Assembly: GCA_025728385.1 (NCBI GenBank)
Contig: JAOBJV010000003.1
Location: forward strand, 1 to 51,257
Length of the DNA: 51,257 nucleotides
Origin: Lightella neohaematopini
GTDB lineage: Bacteria; Pseudomonadota; Gammaproteobacteria; Enterobacterales; Enterobacteriaceae
Reading direction: 5' to 3'
Positions within the stretch are counted from its first letter, which is position 1. The number at the start of each line of letters is the position of its first letter. Positions 15,620-24,577 of the stretch are shown piece after piece. Both the position numbers and the translations under genes were made by a program. Under the pieces are notes generated by a model. It made no database searches. It saw only the letters and a list, made by a program, of their open reading frames with translations, and was not told where the DNA came from.

Positions 15620-17992
15620 ATGATATTTAGTGAGCTTTGGTTACGTGAAATTTTAAATTTTAACATTAATATAAATTATTTAGTTAATAAATTAACTATA
15701 TCAGGATTTGAAGTAGATAATATTAATTTATTAATTAATAATAATATTTCAGGATTAGTGATTGGTGTTATTACAGAAATTAGATATTTATCAAAACTAA
15801 ATAATTTATTTTTATTAAAAATTAATATTGGTTGTAAAATTATTAATGTTATTTTAGATAATATAATAGTTAATATTAATACTAAAGTAGTAGTTGCTCC
15901 AGTAGGAGCAACTACTGTAATACATAAACATGTTCAATATGTTAAAATAAATGGAATGTCATCAGAAGGTATTTTATGTTCATTTTTAGATTTAGGTATT
16001 AATGAATATGGTAACAATATTATAACATTACCATATGATGCTCCAATAGGTTATGACATAAAAGAATATTTAAATTTAAATGATAATATTATTAATATTA
16101 ATATTCCATTTAATAGAATTGACTGTTATAGTGTTTTAGGATTAGCTAGGGAAATATTAGCACTTAATAACATTAAATTTAATTTATTCAATTATTATCA
16201 TATAATACCACCAAAGATAGAAGATGTTATTAAAATTACTGTAAAAGTTCCTTATATATGTCCAATTTATTTATCAAGAATAATTAAAAATATTAGTATT
16301 AATAATCCATTACCTATATGGTTATTAGAGAAATTACGTAGAGTAGGTATAAAATTAACATTTTCTATTTTAGATATCATTAATTATATTTTTCTAGAAT
16401 TAGGTTATGTAGTAATGATTTTTAATAAAAATATTGTTAATAATGGAATTATAATTCGTAAGTTAAAATCAACTGATAATATAGAACAAAATAAATTAAA
16501 TTTCTTACCTAAGAATATAGTCATTTCTAACTATAGAAAAATATTATCTTATTTAGAATTATCTAATAACACTAATGACAATATAGATATAGTTATTAGT
16601 TGTGCTTTTTTTAATACTTTAGATAATATTACTTATATCAATAAATTTACCACACATAATAATTTTAATATTATTATGAATAAATTAGACTATCATTTAG
16701 TAACAGTTGTTATAGAAAAAACTACTGAGTTATTGGTAAAAATATATGGTGGTATTCCAGGACCAGTCACAAGTATAATTTATAATAAGCTATTACCGAA
16801 AAATAAACAAATAGTATTAAAAAAAAATAAACTTTATAAAATAACCGGAGTTAAAATACCAAGTTATAATGTAGATAATATATTATCTAATATTGGTTGT
16901 TTGGTTAATAAAAAGAAGTATTCTTGGTATGTTTATTCTCCTAGTTGGCGTTGTGATTTATTACAAGAGGAAGATTTAATTGAAGAATTAATACGTATAT
17001 ATGGCTTTGATAATATTTATAATAATGACAAATTAAATAATAATAAGTATATAACATTATCTAAATATAGATCATCAACATTATTAGATCGTACTAAAAT
17101 GCTACTGGTAGATAAAGGATATCAAGAAATTATTAGTTATAGTTTTATTGATAAACAATTACAAACTTTGTTATATCCAAATAAAAAATTAGTTACATTA
17201 ATTAATCCAATAAATACTAATATGTCATCTATGAGATTATCTTTATTACCTGGGTTAATTCAAGCATTAATTTATAATAAAAATAGACAATTACAATGTA
17301 TTCGTTTATTTGAATCAGGATTTTGTTTTTCCTATAATAAAAATTATAATAATAATTATATTTTACAACATTTTATGTTATCAGGATTAGCATATGGTAG
17401 TTATTCATATAAACATTGGAATTTATCTAATAGATTATTAGATTTCTACGATATTAAAGGTGATTTAGAAGCAATATTTATTTTAACTAATATAATAGAT
17501 AATGTAGAATTTAAAGTTTGTAATGATCCATTATTACATCCTGGACAAAGTGCATATATTTTTTTTAAAAATACTTATATAGGTTTAATTGGAACTATTC
17601 ATCCATTGATACAAAAAAAATTATCTTTATCAAATAAAATATTAGTTTTTGAATTATTATGGAATTATATTAATAAATTTAAAAAAAATAGAAAAATTTA
17701 CTTATTATCTAAATATCCAGTTAGTTACAGAGAATTATCTATTATAGTTTCAGATGATATATTATCTATTGATATTATTAAAGAATGTAAAAAATGTATT
17801 GATACTAGTTTAATTAATGTTAAAATATTTGATGTGTATAAAGGTAGTAATATTTCTAAAGGTTATAAAAGTGTTACTATTAGTATAAAAATACAAAATT
17901 CTTCTCGTAATTTAGAAGAAAATGAAATATCTAGTATTGTTAATAAGTGTTTTTTAAAATTAAAACAAAGATTTGGTGCTTATTTAAGATAA
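15620..17992 (+). CDS. pheT: Phenylalanyl-tRNA synthetase beta subunit with degenerate editing site
   Basis: Partner subunit needed for tRNA-Phe binding. It has 790 residues (E. coli 795). The N-terminal EMAPII-like domain (about 40-150; SSEGILCSF, DAPIGYDI), B5 region, synthetase-like core and C-terminal anticodon-binding ferredoxin-fold domain (SKYPVSYRELSIIVSDD to the end) are present. The B3/B4 editing domain is eroded. E. coli GQPMHAFDKD corresponds to GYVVMIFNKN near residues 260-270. The GGIFGGE-SGV loop is gone, ECAFF reads SCAFF, and the HG-TDAS-RYERGVD motif has no counterpart. Charging should survive, but removal of misacylated Tyr probably does not. The ihfA gene that follows in E. 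coli is absent. Confidence 0.94.
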   Translation: MIFSELWLREILNFNININYLVNKLTISGFEVDNINLLINNNISGLVIGVITEIRYLSKLNNLFLLKINIGCKIINVILDNIIVNINTKVVVAPVGATTVIHKHVQYVKINGMSSEGILCSFLDLGINEYGNNIITLPYDAPIGYDIKEYLNLNDNIININIPFNRIDCYSVLGLAREILALNNIKFNLFNYYHIIPPKIEDVIKITVKVPYICPIYLSRIIKNISINNPLPIWLLEKLRRVGIKLTFSILDIINYIFLELGYVVMIFNKNIVNNGIIIRKLKSTDNIEQNKLNFLPKNIVISNYRKILSYLELSNNTNDNIDIVISCAFFNTLDNITYINKFTTHNNFNIIMNKLDYHLVTVVIEKTTELLVKIYGGIPGPVTSIIYNKLLPKNKQIVLKKNKLYKITGVKIPSYNVDNILSNIGCLVNKKKYSWYVYSPSWRCDLLQEEDLIEELIRIYGFDNIYNNDKLNNNKYITLSKYRSSTLLDRTKMLLVDKGYQEIISYSFIDKQLQTLLYPNKKLVTLINPINTNMSSMRLSLLPGLIQALIYNKNRQLQCIRLFESGFCFSYNKNYNNNYILQHFMLSGLAYGSYSYKHWNLSNRLLDFYDIKGDLEAIFILTNIIDNVEFKVCNDPLLHPGQSAYIFFKNTYIGLIGTIHPLIQKKLSLSNKILVFELLWNYINKFKKNRKIYLLSKYPVSYRELSIIVSDDILSIDIIKECKKCIDTSLINVKIFDVYKGSNISKGYKSVTISIKIQNSSRNLEENEISSIVNKCFLKLKQRFGAYLR

Positions 17993-18108
17993 TAAATAAA
18001 TTTTTTGTAAAAATATTTTATATTAGTAATTAGTATTAAGTAATTTAAAAGCTTGATAAATAAAATTATTGATATTTTATCGCTTATTAATGTTAATAAG
18101 TATATATA

Positions 18109-19566
18109 ATGATAAATAAAAATGAAAAAGATATAATTAATTTGGTAAAAAAAAATATAAAGTACAAAGAAGGATTTTATACTAAATTAATTAGCGATGA
18201 GTTAAAAAATGGATTAAATGAACAAGTGGTACGTGATATTTCGAAAAAAAAATGTGAACCAAATTGGATGTTAGAGTTTCGTCTTAAAGCCTATCACACA
18301 TGGGTAAATATGAAAGAACCACATTGGTTAAATGCTTATTATCCTAATATTGATTATAACAGTTATAGTTATTATTCTGCACCAAAAAATAAAAATAATA
18401 AAGTAAATAATAAAAAAATAAATAACTATTATCTTACTGATGAAGTAAAACAAACATTTGATAAGTTAGGAATTCCTACTGAAGAAATTAATAATATTGC
18501 AATTGATGCAGTATTTGATTCTGTATCAGTATCTACTACTTATCAAAAAGAATTATTAAGTTATGGTATTATTTTTTGTTCTTTAAGTTTCGCAATAAAC
18601 AATTATCCAAAATTAGTTCGTAAGTACTTAGGTAGTGTTGTTCCTATAAACGATAATTTTTTTTCAGCTCTTAATTCTGCAGTATTATCAGATGGTACAT
18701 TTATTTATATTCCCAAAGGGGTAAAATGCCCAATAGAATTATCTACATATTTTCGTATTAATTCTATAAATACTGGACAATTTGAACGAACTATTATTAT
18801 AGCAGACCAAGATAGTTATGTTAGTTATATTGAAGGATGTTCAGCTCCAATAAGAAAAAATTATCAACTACATGCGGCAGTGGTAGAAATAATTATATTA
18901 GATAATGCTACAGTAAAATACTCTACTATTCAAAATTGGTTTGCAGGTGTTAATCATGTAAGTGGAATATTAAATTTTGTAACTAAACGTGCATTATGCA
19001 TAGGTGATAATTCAAAAATGTCTTGGATTCAATCAGAAACTGGTTCAGCAATAACTTGGAAATATCCAAGTATTATTCTTAAAGGTAATAATGCTACAGG
19101 TGAATTTTATTCTATCGCACTTACTAATATGCATCAATGTGCTGATACTGGAACAAAAATGATTCATATAGGTAAAAACACTAATTCTACTATAATTTCT
19201 AAGAGTATTTCAGCTGGTCGTAGTAAAAATACTTACCGGGGATTAGTAAAAATAAATTCTAATGCTAGTTATTCACGTAACTATACACAATGTCATTCTA
19301 TTATGATTGGTGATAAATGTGGTACCTACACTTTACCAGATATTCAAGTATATAATAATACTTCACAGGTAGAACATGAAGCTTTAACCTCATCAGTAGG
19401 TGAAAATCAATTATTCTATCTTAATCAAAGAGGAATAGATAATGATAATGCTATTTCTATGATAATTAGTGGATTCTGTCAAGACATATTTACTAAATTA
19501 CCATTAGAATTTGCAATGGAAGCAAAAAAATTACTTACTATAAATTTAGATGAAGGTTTAGGATAA
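18109..19566 (+). CDS. sufB: Fe-S cluster scaffold subunit SufB
   Basis: Scaffold of the SufBC2D complex on which iron-sulfur clusters are built. It has 485 residues (E. coli 495). It is recognised by LEFRLKAYHTW, the beta-helix core and CTIQNW-like STIQNWFAGVNHV. The C-terminal TQCHSIMIGDKCGTYTLPD contains the Cys that accepts sulfur from SufE, and EHEALTSSVGENQLFYLNQRGI follows. It heads the operon because sufA, first in E. coli, is missing; the 116 bp upstream (17993-18108) holds no gene. A clean start at ATG 18109 matches the family N-terminus. Confidence 0.97.
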   Translation: MINKNEKDIINLVKKNIKYKEGFYTKLISDELKNGLNEQVVRDISKKKCEPNWMLEFRLKAYHTWVNMKEPHWLNAYYPNIDYNSYSYYSAPKNKNNKVNNKKINNYYLTDEVKQTFDKLGIPTEEINNIAIDAVFDSVSVSTTYQKELLSYGIIFCSLSFAINNYPKLVRKYLGSVVPINDNFFSALNSAVLSDGTFIYIPKGVKCPIELSTYFRINSINTGQFERTIIIADQDSYVSYIEGCSAPIRKNYQLHAAVVEIIILDNATVKYSTIQNWFAGVNHVSGILNFVTKRALCIGDNSKMSWIQSETGSAITWKYPSIILKGNNATGEFYSIALTNMHQCADTGTKMIHIGKNTNSTIISKSISAGRSKNTYRGLVKINSNASYSRNYTQCHSIMIGDKCGTYTLPDIQVYNNTSQVEHEALTSSVGENQLFYLNQRGIDNDNAISMIISGFCQDIFTKLPLEFAMEAKKLLTINLDEGLG

Positions 19567-19601
19567 TATAAATTATTTTAGTTTATTTTGATTGGGATTG
19601 T

Positions 19602-20351
19602 ATGTTAATTATAGAAAACTTAGATGTTAGCGTAAATAATAATGTTATTATAAAAAAATTAAATCTTATAGTTAATTATGGTGAAGTACATGTTATTATG
19701 GGTCCTAATGGATCAGGAAAAAGTACTTTATCTGCTGTCATAGCAGGTAATAAAAAATATAATATTACTAATGGTAAAATAATATTTAATAATAATAATT
19801 TACTAAATCTTAATCCTGATGAAAGAGCAAAATATGGTATATTTGTTGCTTTTCAATATCCAATAGATATTCCAGGTGTGAATAATTTTACTTTTCTTAA
19901 AGTAGCAATTAATAATGTAAGAAAAAGTAATAATTTATTAGCATTAGATAATGCACATCTAATACCGTTAATAACAAGTAAAATTAAATTACTAAATATG
20001 TCTGATGATTTACTACATAAATTTGTTAATGTAGGTTTATCTGGTGGGGAAAGAAAATTAAGTGAAGTTTTACAATTATTATTATTAGAACCAAAATTAT
20101 GTATACTAGATGAAATAGATTCAGGTTTGGATATTGATTCATTAAAATTAGTAGCTAATACTTTAAATAGTATACGAAATAAAAATAGATCATTTATTAT
20201 TATTACTCATTACAAAAGAATTTTAAAATATATTGAGCCAGATAAAGTACACATACTATATAATGGTTGCATTATTAAATCTGGTAATAAAATTTTAGTA
20301 GAAAAATTAGAGGAACATGGATATGACTGGTTTGCTAAACAGCAATACTAG
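19602..20351 (+). CDS. sufC: Fe-S assembly ATPase SufC
   Basis: ABC-type ATPase that drives rearrangement of SufB-SufD during cluster assembly. It has 249 residues (E. coli 248). Walker A GPNGSGKSTL lies near residues 33-42, the Q-loop FVAFQYPIDIPG and the signature GLSGGERKLSEVLQ follow, then Walker B CILDEIDSGLDID and the switch His in IITHYKRIL. It is soluble, with no membrane domain. Its last 29 bases overlap the sufD start, so the two are probably translationally coupled. Confidence 0.97.
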   Translation: MLIIENLDVSVNNNVIIKKLNLIVNYGEVHVIMGPNGSGKSTLSAVIAGNKKYNITNGKIIFNNNNLLNLNPDERAKYGIFVAFQYPIDIPGVNNFTFLKVAINNVRKSNNLLALDNAHLIPLITSKIKLLNMSDDLLHKFVNVGLSGGERKLSEVLQLLLLEPKLCILDEIDSGLDIDSLKLVANTLNSIRNKNRSFIIITHYKRILKYIEPDKVHILYNGCIIKSGNKILVEKLEEHGYDWFAKQQY

Positions 20352-21576
20352 TAGTTTATTACCTCAATGGTATAAATTATTTAGCAAAGAAAAAACTTAT
20401 AATTCGATAAAATTTTATAAGCACTGGAAATATATTAAAATGTTATGGTCAATACCAAATACTTATAATAAGTATTATAATGATATAGATTATAACAAAT
20501 TATTAAAAAGTAAATTCGTATTGCAAAATAATAAATATTTTAATGATTTTGATGTATCTAGTATTATTTCAAATGTTCATATATTAGTTTTTATTAATGG
20601 TAATTTTTATTCTGAATTAAGTAGTTATAATAATAATATTAATATTAAACTTGAATATAATGATAATAATATAAATTTTAATAATAATTCCGATATATTC
20701 TATCATTTAACAGAAAGTTTTTGTTATAAAACATATATTATTGATATAAATAAAGATATTGATGAAAAACCAATATATTTATTACATATTAATGATGGTG
20801 TATCAAAAAGTACAGTTAATATATTACAAAATCGTTATTGTATTAATATTTTAAAAAACGCGAAAACGCACATTATAGAATATTTTACTAATAAAAATAA
20901 ATATTATTCTTACATTAATAGTATTAATACATTTATATTTATTCATAATTATGCTACACTTGAATATACTAAGTTATCATTAGAAAACTATTATAGTTAT
21001 CATTTTAATTATAAATATATTACTATTAGTAATCATGCTAAATTAAATAGTAATATATTTGTTATAGGAAATAAAATTCATAAAGATGAAATGCATATTA
21101 AATCAACTGGAGTCGATACATTAATATGTGCTAATAGCTTATCTGTATTATCAAATAACAGTAATATAATTGATACTAATTTACATCATATTGCTAGTAA
21201 TTGCACTAGTAATCAGTTACATAAAGCTATTATTAGTAATAATAGTAAATATTTACTTAATGGAATGATAAAAATAACAAAATTAGCTTCAAAAATTAAT
21301 AGTAATATATTTAGTCAAGGGTTGCTGTTAGATAGTACTTCACAATTTAATACAAAACCACAAATAGAAATATATAATCGTAAAGTTCATTGTACTCATG
21401 GAGTAATTATTAGTAATATTAATTGTGATCAAATTTTTTACTTACGTTCGAGGGGAATTAGTTATGTTGATGCTAAAAAAATAATTATTAATGCTTCTTT
21501 TAAAGAAGTAACTAATAAAATTAATCATTATGAATTACGTAAAATAATATTTAATATTTTTAAAAGTTTAATTTAG
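20323..21576 (+). CDS. sufD: Fe-S assembly protein SufD
   Basis: SufB paralogue that pairs with it in the SufBC2D scaffold and is needed for iron entry. I use the ATG at 20323 because MTGLLNSNTSSLLPQW aligns with the E. coli start; an ATG six bases earlier is also possible. It has 417 residues (E. coli 423). The N-terminal half is diverged. The C-terminal half is conserved: DTNLHHIASNCTSNQLHK, NGMIKI, TKPQIEIYNRKVHCTHG containing the conserved His near the cluster site, and DQIFYLRSRGISY. Confidence 0.94.
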   Translation: MTGLLNSNTSSLLPQWYKLFSKEKTYNSIKFYKHWKYIKMLWSIPNTYNKYYNDIDYNKLLKSKFVLQNNKYFNDFDVSSIISNVHILVFINGNFYSELSSYNNNINIKLEYNDNNINFNNNSDIFYHLTESFCYKTYIIDINKDIDEKPIYLLHINDGVSKSTVNILQNRYCINILKNAKTHIIEYFTNKNKYYSYINSINTFIFIHNYATLEYTKLSLENYYSYHFNYKYITISNHAKLNSNIFVIGNKIHKDEMHIKSTGVDTLICANSLSVLSNNSNIIDTNLHHIASNCTSNQLHKAIISNNSKYLLNGMIKITKLASKINSNIFSQGLLLDSTSQFNTKPQIEIYNRKVHCTHGVIISNINCDQIFYLRSRGISYVDAKKIIINASFKEVTNKINHYELRKIIFNIFKSLI

Positions 21577-21582
21577 TTAATT

Positions 21583-22815
21583 ATGATGTATCCCATATCA
21601 AAAATTAGATTAGATTTTCCTATTTTAAATAAAAAGATAAACAATAATAAATTAGTATACTTTGATAATGCAGCTAGTTCATTAAAACCTAACTATGTAA
21701 TAGAACGTGAGATGAACTATTATAAATACGAATATGCAGCAGTTCATAGAGGTATTCATACATTAAGTCGTGAAGCAACTAATAAAGTAGAACAAGTACG
21801 TTGTAAGATAGCTAATTTTATTAATGCTAAACAAACTGAAGAAATTATATTTACTAAGGGTACAACTGAGGGTATTAATTTAGTTGCTTATAGTTGGGGT
21901 AGAAAATTTTTACGTCCTGGAGATAGTATTGTTATTACAGAAATGGAACATCATGCTAATATTGTACCTTGGCAAATATTAGCAAAAGAAAAAAAACTAT
22001 TTATTAAATATGTACCATTACTACCAAATGGTACTTTAGATTTATCACAATTATCATTATTAATAAATAATAATACTCGTTTATTTGCTATTACCGCAGC
22101 ATCAAATGTATTAGGTATTATTAATCCAATAAAAGATATTATTAATCAAGTAAAAACTATTAGTAATAGTTTAGTATTAGTTGATGGAGCACAATGTGTT
22201 ATGCATCAAAAAGTTGATGTACAATTACTAAATTGTGATTTTTATGTATTTTCAGGTCACAAAATGTATGGTCCAACTGGTATTGGAATATTATATGGTA
22301 AAAAATATTTACTTGATAGTATGTCTCCTTGGGAGACTGGTGGTGCTATGATTAAAAATGTGAGTTTGACAAAAGAGACTACTTTTAATCAAGTACCATG
22401 GAAATTTGAAGCTGGCTCACCTAATACTGCTGGTATTATAGGATTAGGTGCTGCTATTGATTATATAAAAGATATTGGATTACAACAAATTATATTACAT
22501 GAAAAATTATTAACTAAATATGCTTTTGATGTTTTAAATAATATTCCTAATATAAAAATTTATGGATCTATTACATATAATAGAATTAGTGTAATTTCTT
22601 TTAATTTAGGAACACATCATGCTTATGATATAGGTAGTTTATTAGATATTTATGGTATTGCTATTCGTACTGGTCATCAATGTGCATTACCAATTATGAA
22701 TTATTTTAAAGTTAGTAGTATGTGTAGAATATCACTAGCTATGTATAATGATTATTTTGAAATAGATAAATTAGTAGATATTTTAACAAAAATTAATAAA
22801 ATATTAATTACTTAA
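21583..22815 (+). CDS. sufS: Cysteine desulfurase SufS
   Basis: PLP enzyme that takes sulfur from cysteine as an enzyme-bound persulfide and hands it to SufE. It has 410 residues (E. coli 406). PLP Lys227 lies in FSGHKMYGPTG, the cofactor-stacking His in EMEHHANIVPW, Asp-Gly-Ala in LVDGAQCVMHQ, and the nucleophilic Cys367 in RTGHQCALP. The start MMYPISKIRLDFPIL matches the E. coli N-terminus residue for residue in length. It lies between sufD and sufE in normal order. Confidence 0.97.
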   Translation: MMYPISKIRLDFPILNKKINNNKLVYFDNAASSLKPNYVIEREMNYYKYEYAAVHRGIHTLSREATNKVEQVRCKIANFINAKQTEEIIFTKGTTEGINLVAYSWGRKFLRPGDSIVITEMEHHANIVPWQILAKEKKLFIKYVPLLPNGTLDLSQLSLLINNNTRLFAITAASNVLGIINPIKDIINQVKTISNSLVLVDGAQCVMHQKVDVQLLNCDFYVFSGHKMYGPTGIGILYGKKYLLDSMSPWETGGAMIKNVSLTKETTFNQVPWKFEAGSPNTAGIIGLGAAIDYIKDIGLQQIILHEKLLTKYAFDVLNNIPNIKIYGSITYNRISVISFNLGTHHAYDIGSLLDIYGIAIRTGHQCALPIMNYFKVSSMCRISLAMYNDYFEIDKLVDILTKINKILIT

Positions 22816-22832
22816 ATTAAGTAAAAATAGTA

Positions 22833-23240
22833 ATGAATCAAGAACAATTAATATACAATTTTAATAATTGTTTTTCTTGGGAAGAAAAATATTTATATTT
22901 AATTGAATTAGGACAACAATTACCATTATTTCCTAATAAATATAAAATATCTAAATACTTAATTCCTGATTGTCAAAGTCAAGTATGGATAGTTTTAACT
23001 AATCACAATAATAAAGTTAACTTACAAGGACATAGCGACGCTTTAATAGTAAAAGGGTTAATTGCTGTAGTATTTATTTTATATAGGGATTTAAATCTAA
23101 CAGAATTAATTAACTTTAATATATACTCATTATTAAATAATTTAAATTTAAATAAATATTTAACTGTATCTAGAAATCATGGTTTACGATCAATAATTAA
23201 AAATATAAAAGATCAAGCAAAGCAACACTTAATTACCTAA
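22833..23240 (+). CDS. sufE: Sulfur acceptor protein SufE
   Basis: Accepts persulfide sulfur from SufS and passes it to SufB. It has 135 residues (E. coli 138). The acceptor Cys47 sits in YLIPDCQSQVWI, as in the family, and SDALIVKGLIAVV and the GLRSIIKNIKDQA end are conserved. It closes the sufBCDSE operon and is convergent with lpp, across a region with two overlapping hairpins. ldtE, found between sufE and lpp in E. coli, is lost. Confidence 0.95.
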   Translation: MNQEQLIYNFNNCFSWEEKYLYLIELGQQLPLFPNKYKISKYLIPDCQSQVWIVLTNHNNKVNLQGHSDALIVKGLIAVVFILYRDLNLTELINFNIYSLLNNLNLNKYLTVSRNHGLRSIIKNIKDQAKQHLIT

Positions 23241-23257
23241 ATATTATAAATATGAAC

Positions 23258-23305
23258 TTCTACTATTTAGTAGAATAACGCATATTAACTAAAACGTTAT
23301 TCTAC
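23258..23305. terminator. Two overlapping hairpins between sufE and lpp, likely bidirectional terminator
   Basis: A perfect 11-bp inverted repeat, GTAGAATAACG (23270-23280) and CGTTATTCTAC (23295-23305), has a 14-base loop. It overlaps a second one, TTCTACT-ATTT-AGTAGAA (23258-23275). They sit between two convergent stops. Neither strand has a clear U tract after the stem, so termination is inferred from position and stem strength. Confidence 0.55.
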
Positions 23306-23323
23306 ATACAATACAACAAATTT

Positions 23324-23560
23324 TTACTTACGATAATTAGTAATCTGATTATCTAATCTTTGATTAGCTCTAACTGCATTATTCTTAGCATTTTGTATAT
23401 CAGAATGCATATTATTCATATCATTACTAATTTTATTAAATTTCGTATCTAATGTTTTAACTTCTGAAGATATTTGATTAATTTTATTTTTATTAGAACA
23501 ACCAACCAAAGAAAAACAACCAATAATTAAAGCAGTTTGGATCAATTTAATATAACTCAT
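23324..23560 (-). CDS. lpp: Major outer membrane (Braun) lipoprotein Lpp
   Basis: Abundant lipoprotein trimer that tethers the outer membrane to peptidoglycan. It has 78 residues, exactly the E. coli length. The signal peptide ends in the lipobox LVGC with the lipidated Cys21, leaving a mature chain of 58 residues. That chain has a heptad coiled coil and ends ANQRLDNQITNYRK, and the terminal Lys that is crosslinked to peptidoglycan is kept. An AAGGAAG ribosome-binding site lies before the ATG and a candidate promoter at 23614-23642. Retention implies that the cell wall and outer membrane are still linked, though the L,D-transpeptidase is not in this window. Confidence 0.96.
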   Translation of the reverse strand: MSYIKLIQTALIIGCFSLVGCSNKNKINQISSEVKTLDTKFNKISNDMNNMHSDIQNAKNNAVRANQRLDNQITNYRK

Positions 23561-23613
23561 AATTATCTTCCTTATATTAATTCAATAACATAATAAAAAT
23601 TAAAATATTTTAT

Positions 23614-23642
23614 AATCTATTAAATTTACGTTGTATTATCAA
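23614..23642 (-). promoter_or_regulatory. Candidate sigma-70 promoter for lpp
   Basis: On the minus strand, TTGATA (23642-23637), 17 bases, then TAGATT (23619-23614), about 55 bases before the lpp ATG. The hexamers and spacing equal those upstream of rplM. An alternative -10, TATAAA, lies a few bases further downstream. Confidence 0.4.
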
Positions 23643-23675
23643 TAATTATTTATAATTATATTTAAATAACATTAC

Positions 23676-23687
23676 ATCTGTACAGAT
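23676..23687. other. 12-bp GC-containing palindrome between tRNA-Val and lpp
   Basis: ATCTGTACAGAT is a perfect palindrome in a very AT-rich spacer. It could be a small hairpin ending the tRNA-Val transcript or a protein-binding site. It does not match the LexA consensus, which needs eight bases between CTGT and ACAG. Confidence 0.3.
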
Positions 23688-23708
23688 AATAATTAGTTTT
23701 TACTTAAA

Positions 23709-23783
23709 TACGTCCGAGTGGATTTGAACCACCGACCATCACTATGTCACAGTGATACTCTTACCATACTGAGCTACGGACGT
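23709..23783 (-). tRNA. tRNA-Val (anticodon GAC)
   Basis: A 75-nt cloverleaf. Acceptor ACGTCCG (5' at 23783) pairs perfectly with CGGACGT, with discriminator A at 23709. The anticodon stem is TCACT/AGTGA around the loop GTGACAT, giving GAC. The T arm has GGTTCAAATCC. CCA is not encoded. E. coli also has its tRNA-Val(GAC) genes in the lpp region. Confidence 0.94.
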
Positions 23784-23932
23784 ATTAATTATAATTAAAG
23801 TTCACTAATTTAATTATATGACTATAATATCATTAGATTTTATTTAAATCTAGTAATTATAATTATTTAATACTAAAATAATTAATAGTAACATTATTGT
23901 TTTAATATTATATAAAAAAAGGGAATAAATAT

Positions 23933-24547
23933 ATGTTTACTGGAATAATACAATTGTCTACACCTGTAATATGTATTAATAAAAAAGATAATTTTTTAAC
24001 TTTATCAATAAAATTAACTCCAAACTTATTAAATAATTTAATTGTTGGTGCATCAATTGCTATAAATGGGTGTTGTTTAACAGTTACTATTATTAATAAA
24101 AATATAATTAGTTTTGATGTAATAAAAGAAACTTTATACTGTACTAATTTAAAATTTTTAAAGATAGGTGATATAGTAAATGTAGAAAGATCTATGAATC
24201 TTAGTAAAGAAATTGGTGGTCATTTAGTTTCTGGTCATATCCATGGATTAGGTAACATTATTAATATTATTAATTTAAATAATAATAAAATTATTTGGTT
24301 TAACGTACAAAATAAGTTAATTAAATTTATATTACCTAAAGGATTTATTAGTATAGACGGTGTTAGTTTAACTATAGGTAAAGTAATTAATAATAATTTT
24401 TGTGTTCATTTAATTCCAGAGACATTAAGATGTACTAATTTAAAAAACAGAAAATTATTTGATTTTGTTAATATTGAAATTGATTATCAAACTAAAACTA
24501 TAATATCTACTGTAGAAAAATTTATGCAAAGTAAAATTAGTAATTAA
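23933..24547 (+). CDS. ribC: Riboflavin synthase
   Basis: Dismutates two 6,7-dimethyl-8-ribityllumazine molecules to riboflavin, the last step of vitamin B2 synthesis. It has 204 residues (E. coli 213). Two internally repeated lumazine-binding barrels are visible: MFTGIIQ, GASIAINGCCLTV and GGHLVSGHIHG in the first (about 1-95), then KGFISIDGVSLTIG and FCVHLIPETLRCTNL in the second. The C-terminal helix is kept. The enzyme is called RibE in some species. The other rib genes are not in this window. In a vitamin-provisioning symbiont it would be a host-directed function, but that is inference. Confidence 0.96.
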   Translation: MFTGIIQLSTPVICINKKDNFLTLSIKLTPNLLNNLIVGASIAINGCCLTVTIINKNIISFDVIKETLYCTNLKFLKIGDIVNVERSMNLSKEIGGHLVSGHIHGLGNIINIINLNNNKIIWFNVQNKLIKFILPKGFISIDGVSLTIGKVINNNFCVHLIPETLRCTNLKNRKLFDFVNIEIDYQTKTIISTVEKFMQSKISN

Positions 24548-24577
24548 TTTTATAAAATTAACATTTAAGGAAATACA

